A stretch of DNA of 8,024 nucleotides from positions 1 through 8,024 of the forward strand of contig JAGZRY010000063.1 in assembly GCA_018381425.1 (NCBI GenBank), given 5' to 3'. A program made the position numbers and the translations under genes. The stretch comes from Haemophilus parainfluenzae. Its GTDB lineage: Bacteria > Pseudomonadota > Gammaproteobacteria > Enterobacterales > Pasteurellaceae. The notes below the pieces were generated by a model, which was not told the origin of the DNA, made no database searches, and saw only the letters and a program-made list of their open reading frames with translations. Shown here piece by piece: positions 1 to 6,527 of the stretch; the stretch's first letter is position 1; each line of letters begins with the position of its first letter.

Positions 1-325
1 GTATGAATATATTGCGTTCTTAAAACAAACAGGACAGGATTCTCGCCGTTTTGAATTAACCTATTGGCGTAAGATTTTACAGCCCCTTTCTGTAGGTGTA
101 ATGATGATGCTTGCGTTATCTTTCATCTTCGGTTCATTACGTAGTGTCACTGCTGGAGCGAGAATCGTAACGGGGATTTGCTTTGGATTCTTGTTCTATG
201 TCGTCAATGAAATTTTTGGACAAATGAGTGTGGTATTTAATGCGCCAGCTTTTTTAGGCGCATTAATGCCAAGCCTACTATTTATGGCAATCATTTGGTG
301 GTTACTCGCGAGAAAACGAGATTAA
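1..325 (+). CDS. lptG: LptG, lipopolysaccharide export permease subunit (3' end only)
   Basis: This is the last 107 codons of a plus-strand gene that begins before the window; the reading frame is open from base 2 to the TAA at 323-325. LptG is one of the two inner-membrane permease subunits of the LptB2FG transporter, which extracts lipopolysaccharide and passes it to the periplasmic bridge. The visible part begins at the end of the periplasmic domain and its return to the membrane (FELTYWRKILQPL). Hydrophobic segments follow, around bases 95-145, 165-200 and 245-315, separated by the family-typical FGSLRSVTAGARI and NEIFGQMSVVFNAP stretches. It ends with a short basic tail, ARKRD. The order and motifs match the LptF/LptG (YjgP/YjgQ) family; I prefer LptG over LptF from recalled similarity of the tail. 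fbp converges on it from the other strand. Confidence 0.85.
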   Translation, partial: YEYIAFLKQTGQDSRRFELTYWRKILQPLSVGVMMMLALSFIFGSLRSVTAGARIVTGICFGFLFYVVNEIFGQMSVVFNAPAFLGALMPSLLFMAIIWWLLARKRD

Positions 326-343
326 TTAACAAACATTAATTAA

Positions 344-370
344 AAAGGCGAACTGACAAGGTTCTCCTTT
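344..370 (+). terminator. Candidate weak terminator of lptG
   Basis: The ten-base arms at 344-353 and 361-370 pair at nine of ten positions around a seven-base loop. The hairpin lies 18 bases after the lptG stop. The T-run after the stem is short and interrupted (CTTTCTGTT), so termination would be inefficient. The stronger hairpin at 383-410 may act as a backup. Confidence 0.4.
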
Positions 371-382
371 CTGTTAGCTAAA

Positions 383-410
383 AAAGTTCGGTCAGAATTG
401 ACCGCACTTT
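383..410 (-). terminator. Terminator between convergent lptG and fbp, built from an uptake-signal pair
   Basis: The twelve-base arms 383-394 and 399-410 pair at eleven of twelve positions around the loop GAAT. The right arm holds an exact minus-strand uptake signal (ACCGCACTT, 401-409), and the left arm holds a copy with one mismatch. Reading leftward from fbp, the stem runs into T6 (complement of 380-385). The hairpin therefore fits best as the fbp terminator, seven bases past its stop codon, and may also stop lptG transcripts. Confidence 0.75.
401..409 (-). repeat. DNA uptake signal sequence (Haemophilus type)
   Basis: An exact nine-base core AAGTGCGGT on the minus strand, extended to AAAGTGCGGTCA. 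Naturally competent Haemophilus species take up DNA carrying this core preferentially. It forms one arm of the lptG/fbp terminator. Confidence 0.9.
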
Positions 411-416
411 AGGAAT

Positions 417-1421
417 TTAATCTTCTTTAAATTCTCTCATCATTTCTTCTGCTTTTTTCACCATTTCTGCAGAACCAACAAAAAGTGGTACACGTTGGTG
501 AAGTTCAGTTGGTTGAATATCTAAAATTCGATTGTAACCATCAGAGGCAATACCGCCCGCTTGTTCTGCTAAGAATGCAATTGGATTGCCCTCATAAAGT
601 AAACGAAGTTTACCATTTGGGTAGTTCGTTGCGCTTGGATAAATATAGATACCACCTTTTAATAAATTACGGTGGAAGTCAGCCACTAATGAACCGATAT
701 AACGTGAAGTATAAGGGCGGTTAGTCGCTTTATCTTCCTCTTGGCAGTATTTAATGTATTTTTTTACCCCTTGTGGGAATTTGAGATATTGTCCTTCATT
801 GATGGAATATATTTTTCCCTCTTTTGGCATTTGCATATTTTCATGAGAAAGACAGAAGGTGCCGATAGATGGGTCATAAGTGAAGCCATTCACCCCATGA
901 CCAGTGGTATAGACTAACATGGTTGAAGAACCATATACGATATAACCCGCAGCCACTTGTTTATTACCCGGTTGCATAAAGTCTTCTAAGGTAACTGGTG
1001 AGCCAATTGGGGATACACGACGATAAATAGAGAAGATTGTCCCAACTGAAACGTTTACATCAATATTGGATGAACCATCAAGAGGATCGGTCAAAATAAT
1101 ATATTTCGCATTACGAGCGCGTTCAGTATCAAAACCGATAAAGCTTTCTTCTTCCTCTGAAGCAAAACCCGCTACCTCTTCACGCGACATAAGGGCTGCA
1201 TTCATAGTGTTATGGGCGAATAGGTCCAATTTCATTTGGCTTTCACCTTGTACATTTTCGATACCAGACTGACCAAGGATATTGGTTAAACCCGCTTTGT
1301 TGATATCACGATGAATGATTTTTGCTAATAAACGAATAGAAGACAAAATACCACTAAGTTCCCCTTTGGCGTTTGGGTACTCTGCTTGGCGTTCAACAAT
1401 AAATTCACTCAATGTTTTCAT
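417..1421 (-). CDS. fbp: Class 1 fructose-1,6-bisphosphatase
   Basis: The product of 334 residues (E. coli Fbp has 332) hydrolyses fructose 1,6-bisphosphate to fructose 6-phosphate in the cytoplasm, the committed step of gluconeogenesis. It matches the class 1 family along its whole length. [12 protein letters not shown] and NVQGE lie near residues 34-60. The acidic SEEEE stretch and the metal-binding signature [11 protein letters not shown] sit at about 88-121. [19 protein letters not shown] and GKLRLLYE form the substrate pocket in the C-terminal half. The start codon is supported by an AAGGAAT ribosome site six bases upstream and by the conserved N-terminus [10 protein letters not shown]. 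The gene converges with lptG and diverges from pxpB. The spacer with pxpB carries a CRP-type and an FNR-type site, so control by carbon supply and oxygen is likely. No defects are visible. Confidence 0.97.
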   Translation of the reverse strand: MKTLSEFIVERQAEYPNAKGELSGILSSIRLLAKIIHRDINKAGLTNILGQSGIENVQGESQMKLDLFAHNTMNAALMSREEVAGFASEEEESFIGFDTERARNAKYIILTDPLDGSSNIDVNVSVGTIFSIYRRVSPIGSPVTLEDFMQPGNKQVAAGYIVYGSSTMLVYTTGHGVNGFTYDPSIGTFCLSHENMQMPKEGKIYSINEGQYLKFPQGVKKYIKYCQEEDKATNRPYTSRYIGSLVADFHRNLLKGGIYIYPSATNYPNGKLRLLYEGNPIAFLAEQAGGIASDGYNRILDIQPTELHQRVPLFVGSAEMVKKAEEMMREFKED

Positions 1422-1462
1422 TTTTATTCCTTTTTTATCATTGTTAAGTAACAGACGTTTTA

Positions 1463-1491
1463 ATTATACGCTATTTCGTAATTTTGATTGA
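1463..1491 (-). promoter_or_regulatory. Candidate fbp promoter
   Basis: On the minus strand an exact TATAAT -10 box lies at 1468-1463, 41 bases before the fbp start codon. The -35 position, about 1491-1486, reads TCAATC and is poor, so an activator is probably needed. The predicted transcription start is near 1456. That puts the CRP-type site at about -60, a class I position, and the FNR-type box over the -35 region. Confidence 0.5.
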
Positions 1492-1497
1492 GATCAA
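1484..1497. promoter_or_regulatory. FNR-type operator between fbp and pxpB
   Basis: TTGAT-TGAG-ATCAA is an exact match to the FNR consensus TTGAT-N4-ATCAA. The symmetry extends to eight-base arms (1481-1488 and 1493-1500). It overlaps the -35 region of the predicted fbp promoter, which suggests anaerobic repression of fbp. It lies roughly 90 bases upstream of the predicted pxpB start point. Which gene it controls is an inference. Confidence 0.65.
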
Positions 1498-1505
1498 AAT
1501 ATGAA

Positions 1506-1527
1506 TAATGAGATCTGCATCACACTT
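1506..1527. promoter_or_regulatory. CRP-type operator between fbp and pxpB
   Basis: The core reads TGAGA-TCTGCA-TCACA, one mismatch from TGTGA-N6-TCACA. Over the 22-base consensus I count 17 matches. Its centre at 1516.5 is about 60 bases from the predicted start points of both fbp and pxpB, so one CRP dimer could activate both promoters. Confidence 0.6.
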
Positions 1528-1545
1528 TATTTTCAATACAAAACC

Positions 1546-1574
1546 TTGACAAAACCTATAAATATCCTTTAAAA
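1546..1574 (+). promoter_or_regulatory. Candidate promoter of the pxpBCA-permease operon
   Basis: An exact -35 box TTGACA lies at 1546-1551. A -10 candidate TTAAAA at 1569-1574 follows after 17 bases (or TTTAAA at 1568-1573 after 16). The start point would be near 1578-1581, giving a leader of about 50 bases that is nearly free of G after 1580 and rich in C and A. Confidence 0.5.
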
Positions 1575-1601
1575 GAGAGGTACAACAAAAAAATAACAAA
1601 C

Positions 1602-1611
1602 AACACAACAT
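1602..1611 (+). promoter_or_regulatory. Candidate GcvB small-RNA seed site in the pxpB leader
   Basis: AACACAACAT lies in a C/A-rich, unstructured leader just upstream of the weak pxpB ribosome site (AGGG at 1620-1623). It fits the CACAACAY target motif of the G/U-rich R1 region of GcvB and, as I recall, equals the seed reported for Pasteurella multocida GcvB. A near copy precedes the permease gene at 3937-3946. Confidence 0.5.
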
Positions 1612-1629
1612 CACAATATAGGGTATCCT

Positions 1630-2271
1630 ATGAATATAACCCCGATCAGCGAGTCGGCGGTGGTTTGCTCTTTACAGCCACCAGCTTCACTTCAACAACA
1701 ACGCCAACTCTGGGCGTTTGCCAATCAACTACAGTCTGAGCAAGATATTGTAGAAGTTGTCGTGGGAATGAATAATCTTACGGTCTTCACTGATTTTTAT
1801 GTGGATTTTGGTCCGTTTATTCAACGCTTGGAACAACATTGGACAGAATTGAAAGTCTCTACTTTTCAAGGTCGTCATATCGAAATTCCGGTAATTTATG
1901 GCGGTGAATTAGGACAGGATTTATGTGAGGTCGCCAAATTACATGACACAACACCGGAACGGATCGTTAAAATGCATAGTGATCCTATCTATACCGTGTA
2001 TATGATTGGTTTCCAACCTGGTTTTCCCTATTTGGGTGGTTTACCTGAAAGCCTGCATACGCCTCGCCGAGCCACACCACGAACACTTGTTCCAGCAGGT
2101 TCTGTTGGTATTGGTGGAGCTCAAACTGGCATTTATCCCTTTTCCTCTCCTGGCGGATGGCAATTAATCGGTCATACCAAGCAAGCACTCTTTGACAAAA
2201 ATCAAGCGAAACCCACTTTATTACAAGCTGGCGATACAGTGAAATTTGTGGTGGAGGGCATTGAGCTATGA
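1630..2271 (+). CDS. pxpB: 5-oxoprolinase subunit PxpB
   Basis: The 213-residue product (E. coli YbgJ is 218) is one of three subunits of the bacterial 5-oxoprolinase, which uses ATP to open 5-oxoproline to glutamate in the cytoplasm. Family motifs in order are GMNN (46-49), GRHIEIPVIYGG (81-92), GFQPGFPYLGGLPE (127-140), VPAGSVGIGGAQTG (154-167) and SPGGWQLIGHT (173-183). The protein is related to B. subtilis KipI and to the N-terminal part of the allophanate hydrolase subunit 1 family, hence older names in databases. PxpC and PxpA follow directly, which supports the oxoprolinase assignment. The ribosome site is weak (AGGG, six bases before the ATG), but the N-terminus aligns with the family without extension. 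pxpC begins inside its stop codon (ATGA overlap). Confidence 0.95.
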   Translation: MNITPISESAVVCSLQPPASLQQQRQLWAFANQLQSEQDIVEVVVGMNNLTVFTDFYVDFGPFIQRLEQHWTELKVSTFQGRHIEIPVIYGGELGQDLCEVAKLHDTTPERIVKMHSDPIYTVYMIGFQPGFPYLGGLPESLHTPRRATPRTLVPAGSVGIGGAQTGIYPFSSPGGWQLIGHTKQALFDKNQAKPTLLQAGDTVKFVVEGIEL

Positions 2272-3197
2272 TTTATGTTATTGATGTGCAATCCCGTGCC
2301 ACAATTCAGGATTTAGGCCGTTTTGGTTTACGTCGATTTGGCATTAGTCATTGTGGGGCGATGGATAAATTAGCATTACGTGCAGGTAATATTTTACTCG
2401 GGAATGCTGAAGGAGCCCCAGCAATCGAAGTGCCTTTAGGTGGCATTACATTACAATTTCATCAAGATATGAATTTTTGTGTCACGGGGGCATTTTATGA
2501 AATGACCTTAGATGACAAACCGATTTTTGCTTATTGGCGTTATCAGGCGAGAGCGGGGCAAGTGCTGAAAATGGTACGTGCAAAAATTGGTATGTATGGC
2601 TATTTATGTGTTCAAGGTGGCTTTATCTTACCCCAAGAATTGAACTCTTGTAGTACGGATCTTCGAGCTCAAATAGGCGGTGTAGAAGGGCGTTGTTTAC
2701 AAGTTGGAGATCAATTACAAACGGTAAATGATCCTATTTTACGTAGTGAAATTGGGATTGCACCCATTCCACTTAAACATACGATTCATGCGTTACCGTC
2801 CTCTGAATATCAGGCGTTTAAACGAAAATCCCAATATTATTGGTGGCGAAGTAAATGGACGTTGCAAAGCAGCAGTGATCGCATGGGCTATCGTTTTCAA
2901 GGGCAAAAATTAGAATTAAAACAACCGCTGGAAATGCTGTCTCACGCGATTCAATTTGGTAGTGTACAAGTTCCACCAAGTGGTCAACCAATTATTTTGA
3001 TGGCTGATGCGCAAACTACGGGCGGTTATCCCAAAATTGCCAATGTGATCGATGCAGATCTAGGCGCGTTGGCACAAGTTCGTTTAGGCTCAACCATTCA
3101 ATTTGAGGCAGTTAGTTTAGAACAGGCCACAAAATTACGTCGCAAAAATGAGATATACCTCGATCAAATTAGGAGAATTGCTGATGAAAAAAATTGA
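2268..3197 (+). CDS. pxpC: 5-oxoprolinase subunit PxpC
   Basis: The 309-residue product (E. coli YbgK is 310) is the large partner of PxpB, and together they form the biotin-dependent-carboxylase-like fold seen in KipA and the urea amidolyase family. Visible family motifs are [23 protein letters not shown] (11-33), [12 protein letters not shown] (127-138), [10 protein letters not shown] (203-212) and [20 protein letters not shown] (246-265). The last of these is the most conserved block of the family. The start codon overlaps the pxpB stop by four bases (ATGA) and has a good GGAGGG ribosome site at 2253-2258, so translation is probably coupled. The 3' end overlaps pxpA by 14 bases. It is complete, with no missing motif. 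Subunit 2 of allophanate hydrolase is the usual misannotation. Confidence 0.95.
   Translation: MIYVIDVQSRATIQDLGRFGLRRFGISHCGAMDKLALRAGNILLGNAEGAPAIEVPLGGITLQFHQDMNFCVTGAFYEMTLDDKPIFAYWRYQARAGQVLKMVRAKIGMYGYLCVQGGFILPQELNSCSTDLRAQIGGVEGRCLQVGDQLQTVNDPILRSEIGIAPIPLKHTIHALPSSEYQAFKRKSQYYWWRSKWTLQSSSDRMGYRFQGQKLELKQPLEMLSHAIQFGSVQVPPSGQPIILMADAQTTGGYPKIANVIDADLGALAQVRLGSTIQFEAVSLEQATKLRRKNEIYLDQIRRIADEKN
3170..3174 (+). promoter_or_regulatory. Ribosome binding site that fixes the pxpA start
   Basis: AGGAG at 3170-3174 lies nine bases before the ATG at 3184. The longer open frame begins with an ATG at 3148 but has no such site, and its extra twelve residues are not part of the family. The true N-terminus is therefore [13 protein letters not shown]. 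Confidence 0.85.
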
Positions 3198-3921
3198 TTT
3201 AAATGCCGATATTGCCGAAGGTTTTCCTTTTGATGAGGCATTATTGAAATTACTTTCTTCTGCCAATATTGCTTGCGGTTTACATGCCGGGGGAGCAAAA
3301 GAAATGCAAAGTGCGGTCAGATTTGCGAAAGAAAATCAGGTTCGCATTGGTGCTCATCCAGGTTTTCCGGATAGAGAAAACTTCGGGCGTACTCAAATGG
3401 ATTTACCTGAACAGGAATTAATTGCGCATTTGCGGTATCAGCTTGGCGCCTTAAAAGCAATTTGTGATGGGGAAGGCACGGAAATTAGTTATGTTAAGCC
3501 ACACGGTGCTTTATACAATCAAGCTGCTAAAGATGAAAAATTGGCCCGTTTAATTGCACAAACAATTCGTCAATTTGATTCTAATTTAAAATTAATGGGA
3601 TTGGCGGGGAGCTTAATGTTACGCGTAGCTGAGGAAGAAGGTTTACAAACCATTTCTGAAGTGTTTGCGGATCGTCACTATATGCCTGATGGGAGTTTGG
3701 TACCTCGTTCGCAACCGAATGCCATGGTGGAGTCCGATGAGGAAGCCATTCAACAAGTGTTACAAATGGTAACAGAAAGTCAAGTCAAAGCTATTGATGG
3801 AAGCCTTGTGCCAGTGAAAGCAGAAAGTATATGTTTACATGGCGATAATCAACATTCTCTACAATTTGCAGCACGCATTGTGGAAGAATTAGAAAAAAAT
3901 CATATAACAATAACGGCATAA
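3184..3921 (+). CDS. pxpA: 5-oxoprolinase subunit PxpA (LamB/YcsF family)
   Basis: The 245-residue product (E. coli YbgL is 244) is the third 5-oxoprolinase subunit, a LamB/YcsF-family protein with an expected deacetylase-like barrel fold. Motifs in order are [11 protein letters not shown] (4-14), [13 protein letters not shown] (25-37), [15 protein letters not shown] (55-69), [15 protein letters not shown] (102-116), [21 protein letters not shown] (from about 160) and [10 protein letters not shown] near the end. The repeated His and Asp residues in these motifs are the expected catalytic set. The ATG at 3184 is chosen from the AGGAG site and the conserved N-terminus. The gene starts 14 bases inside pxpC, so coupled translation is likely. 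An exact uptake signal lies within it at 3309-3317. Confidence 0.95.
   Translation: MKKIDLNADIAEGFPFDEALLKLLSSANIACGLHAGGAKEMQSAVRFAKENQVRIGAHPGFPDRENFGRTQMDLPEQELIAHLRYQLGALKAICDGEGTEISYVKPHGALYNQAAKDEKLARLIAQTIRQFDSNLKLMGLAGSLMLRVAEEEGLQTISEVFADRHYMPDGSLVPRSQPNAMVESDEEAIQQVLQMVTESQVKAIDGSLVPVKAESICLHGDNQHSLQFAARIVEELEKNHITITA
3309..3317 (+). repeat. DNA uptake signal sequence inside pxpA
   Basis: An exact AAGTGCGGT, preceded by A and followed by the AT-rich flank typical of the Haemophilus signal. It encodes part of [10 protein letters not shown], a surface-like variable stretch, so it probably costs the protein little. Confidence 0.9.
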
Positions 3922-3936
3922 GCCGAATAAACATAA

Positions 3937-3946
3937 CACACAACAT
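3937..3946 (+). promoter_or_regulatory. Second candidate GcvB seed site, in the permease leader
   Basis: CACACAACAT differs at one base from the AACACAACAT upstream of pxpB. The two leaders share the eleven-base string ACACAACATCA (1603-1613 and 3938-3948). It lies 12 bases upstream of the strong ribosome site of the permease, where pairing of a small RNA could block initiation. Confidence 0.45.
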
Positions 3947-3969
3947 CAACTTAACAAGGGAGGTGCTTT

Positions 3970-5163
3970 ATGGCATCAATCAATCACCGCCGAAATGCGG
4001 TGCTGGGGGCAGCATTTTTAATGGCGACTTCAGCAATAGGTCCGGGTTTTTTAACTCAAACGGCAACTTTTACAAACACCTTATTAGCTAGTTTTGGCTT
4101 TGTGATTTTGCTATCTATTTTGTTAGATATTGGAGCTCAGCTTAATATTTGGCGAATTGTGGTGGTATCAGGAAAGCGAGCGCAAGATATTTCTAATGCG
4201 GTTTTTCCTGGTGCGGGATATTTCCTTGCTGCACTTATTGTGATGGGGGGACTCGCGTTTAACATTGGTAATGTGGGGGGCGCAGGTCTTGGTTTAAACT
4301 CGATGTTCGGTATTGCGCCAGAAACGGGTGCAATCATTAGCGGTGTTATTGCCATTTTGATTTTCTTGCGTAAAGAAGCTGGATTATTAATGGATCGTTT
4401 TGCCCAATTAATGGGTTTTATCATGATTGCACTCACGTTTTATGTCATGTTTAAAACGGAACCACCTGTTGTTGAGGCGGCATATCGCACCTTTATTCCA
4501 GAGCAAATTGATCCTATCGCAATTGTGACATTAGTTGGAGGAACCGTAGGGGGATATATTACCTTTGCTGGCGCTCACCGCTTACTAGACGCGGGGATCC
4601 AAGGTGAAAAAGCCATGGCTGAAGTGAGCCGAAGTTCTGTTTCGGCTATTTTGATTGCTTCAACAATGCGAATTGTGTTATTCCTCGCAGTACTTGGCAT
4701 CGTGGTAAAAGGCATTCCTCTTAATCCTAAAAACCCCGCGGAAACACCTTTTGAATATGTGGCTGGGAATTTGGGGCAAGTGTTATTTGGCGTCGTGATT
4801 TGGGCAGCTTCGATTACATCAGTGATTGGGGCGGCTTATACTTCAGTTTCTTTCCTAACCAGTCTTTGCCCAACCATTGAACGTAACCGTAATCGTTGGA
4901 TTATTGCCTTTATTGTGATTTCTACAGTTATTTTGGTGACGGTCGGAAAACCTGCAGCGGTATTAGTCTTTGTGGGAACATTGAATGGTTTAATTCTCCC
5001 AATTGCACTCGCATTAATTCTGCTAGCAGCCTACCGAAGTGACATTGTTGGAAGTTATAAACATCCCATTTGCTTAGCTTTTGCGGGCTGGTTTGTTGTG
5101 ATTATCATGGCAATATTAAGTGGAAAAACCATAATTTCTTATGTGTCCAGTTTCTTCAACTAA
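3970..5163 (+). CDS. NRAMP-related (YcsG-like) permease, probable 5-oxoproline importer
   Basis: The 397-residue product is an integral inner-membrane protein with about eleven hydrophobic segments. It belongs to the NRAMP-related branch of the APC fold and resembles B. subtilis YcsG, which sits beside the KipI/KipA/YcsF genes. Segment 1 reads SAIGPGFLTQ (21-30), where true NRAMP metal carriers have a DPGN motif. The segment matching their MPHN helix reads GGYITFAGAHR (194-204) without the Met-Pro-His. The usual metal ligands are therefore absent, and divalent-metal transport is unlikely. A strong AAGGGAGGTG ribosome site ends six bases before the ATG. The gene follows pxpA after 48 bases with no terminator, so it is in the same operon, and a terminator comes after it. 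Uptake of 5-oxoproline is an inference from context; the fold assignment is firmer. Confidence 0.8.
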   Translation: MASINHRRNAVLGAAFLMATSAIGPGFLTQTATFTNTLLASFGFVILLSILLDIGAQLNIWRIVVVSGKRAQDISNAVFPGAGYFLAALIVMGGLAFNIGNVGGAGLGLNSMFGIAPETGAIISGVIAILIFLRKEAGLLMDRFAQLMGFIMIALTFYVMFKTEPPVVEAAYRTFIPEQIDPIAIVTLVGGTVGGYITFAGAHRLLDAGIQGEKAMAEVSRSSVSAILIASTMRIVLFLAVLGIVVKGIPLNPKNPAETPFEYVAGNLGQVLFGVVIWAASITSVIGAAYTSVSFLTSLCPTIERNRNRWIIAFIVISTVILVTVGKPAAVLVFVGTLNGLILPIALALILLAAYRSDIVGSYKHPICLAFAGWFVVIIMAILSGKTIISYVSSFFN

Positions 5164-5168
5164 TCATC

Positions 5169-5196
5169 AATACCCGCGAAAGTGCGGGTATTTTTT
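5169..5196 (+). terminator. Intrinsic terminator of the pxpBCA-permease operon
   Basis: Perfect nine-base arms (AATACCCGC at 5169-5177 and GCGGGTATT at 5184-5192) enclose the loop GAAAGT and run into T6, six bases after the permease stop. The loop and right arm read AAGTGCGGG, one base from the uptake signal. Confidence 0.9.
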
Positions 5197-5220
5197 ATTT
5201 ATTTTTTGATAAAACAATCA

Positions 5221-5236
5221 GCGCAAACGTTTGCTT
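5221..5236. promoter_or_regulatory. PurR operator of codBA
   Basis: GCGCAAACGTTTGCTT contains the perfect 12-base palindrome GCAAACGTTTGC and agrees with the PurR consensus ACGCAAACGTTTTCGT at 13 of 16 positions. In E. coli codBA belongs to the PurR regulon, so the site fits the genes below it. It covers the candidate -35 box, consistent with repression when hypoxanthine or guanine is available. Confidence 0.85.
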
Positions 5237-5259
5237 TTGTGTTTTTGTCGTATTAGAAT
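5231..5259 (+). promoter_or_regulatory. Candidate codBA promoter
   Basis: TTGCTT (5231-5236) and TAGAAT (5254-5259) are separated by 17 bases. The -10 box is good and the -35 box weak, matching three of six bases. The -35 lies inside the PurR box. The leader before codB would be about 27 bases. Confidence 0.5.
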
Positions 5260-5292
5260 GCCTCAATTTTTTATTCGGGAGGAGATTATTTC

Positions 5293-6518
5293 ATGAGTTC
5301 GGAAAATTTTAGTTTAAAACCTGTTCCTTTAAATGAGCGAAAAGGTGCGGTAGCGTTAACATTTGTCATGTTAGGTTTAACATTCTTTTCAGCGAGTATG
5401 TGGACGGGGGGAGCATTAGGAACATCATTAACCTATAATGATTTCTGGCTTGCCGTTATTCTAGGTAACTTAATGTTAGGTATTTATACCTCTTTCCTCG
5501 GGTATATCGGAGCCAAAACTGGGTTAACTACGCATATTTTAGCACGCTATTCCTTTGGGGTTCGAGGTTCGTGGTTACCATCTTTATTGCTTGGGGCACT
5601 CAAGTTGGTTGGTTTGGTGTTGGCGTGGCGATGTTTGCAATCCCAGTTAATAAAGTGACTGGTATTGATGTTAATTATTTAATTCTTGGCTCTGGTTTAT
5701 TGATGACGATTACTGTCTTCTTTGGTATTTCGGCACTGACTATTCTTTCAACTATTGCGGTGCCAGCCATTGCCATATTAGGTTCTTACTCGGTTTACCT
5801 TGCCGTCACAAATGCTGGTGGCTTAGAAGTATTGCAACATATTGTGCCAAAAGAAAGCCTTTCTCTCTCAATGGCGATCACATTAGTTGTAGGATCCTTT
5901 ATTAGTGCAGGTTCATTAACTGCCGATTTTGTTCGATTTGGTCGAAAAGCAAAGCAAGCAATCATTATTAGTATGATTGCTTTCTTTTTAGGTAACTCAT
6001 TAATGTTTATTTTTGGGGCAGCAGGTGCGGCCGTGACTGGAATGTCGGATATTTCTGATGTGATGGTTGCTCAAGGTCTTATTATTCCAGCCATTATTGT
6101 GCTCGGTTTAAACATTTGGACGACAAATGATAATGCGCTTTATGCTTCAGGTTTAGGTTTTGCGAATATTACAGGATTAAGTAGCCGCACTTTATCTGTC
6201 GTTAATGGTATTATCGGAACCTTATGTGCCTTGTGGTTATACAATAATTTTGTCGGTTGGCTTACTTTCTTATCTTCGGCAATTCCTCCTGTTGGTGGTG
6301 TCATTATTGCTGATTATATTTTACGTCGTAAAGCCTATGAAAATTTTGAACAAGCTAAATTCTTAAATATAAATTGGACTGCTATCGTTTCAGTTATTGT
6401 TGGTGTGGCTTGTGGTAAATTGCTACCTGGCATTATCCCTGTGAACGCGGTGATTGGTGGGGCGGTTACCTATTTGGTTTTAACACCATTACTCGGTAAA
6501 AAATTAGCGATGAAATAA
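5293..6518 (+). pseudogene. codB: Cytosine permease CodB, broken by a one-base deletion
   Basis: CodB is a 12-helix NCS1-family symporter that brings cytosine across the inner membrane. The 5' part encodes an intact N-terminus (LTFVMLGLTFFSASMWTGG, SFLGYIGAKTGLTTHILARYSFGVRGSWLPSLLLG). The frame is lost at the GGGG run 5593-5596 and stops at 5658 after 121 residues. The remainder continues one base out of register from ACTCAAGTTGG (TQVGWFGVGVAMFAIP) to the TAA at 6516-6518. One extra G would restore LLLGGTQVGWFG and a 408-residue protein (E. coli CodB is 419). All later motifs are present, including SFISAGSLTADFVRFGRKAKQ and LNIWTTNDNALYASGLGFANITG. The start is supported by GGGAGGAG at 5277-5284. 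codA follows after nine bases. A sequencing error cannot be excluded. Confidence 0.93.
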
Positions 6519-6527
6519 GGAAAACGG

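Noticed and set aside
1557..1562. TATAAA as the -10 of the pxpB promoter
   Set aside because: It is only five bases after the exact TTGACA, so it cannot pair with it, and no good -35 lies 17 bases upstream. The pairing with TTAAAA at 1569-1574 is preferred.
3148..3183. Upstream ATG for pxpA at 3148
   Set aside because: The extra twelve residues have no family counterpart and no ribosome site; AGGAG at 3170-3174 points to 3184.
1630..3197. Allophanate hydrolase or Kip sporulation inhibitor functions for the two genes
   Set aside because: These are older family labels. The adjacent pxpA and full set of three subunits fit 5-oxoprolinase, and the organism type does not sporulate.
4137..4436. 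Antisense open frame within the permease gene, and similar ones inside fbp and pxpB
   Set aside because: They lie opposite or out of frame within clearly conserved genes, have no ribosome sites and no recognisable protein features.
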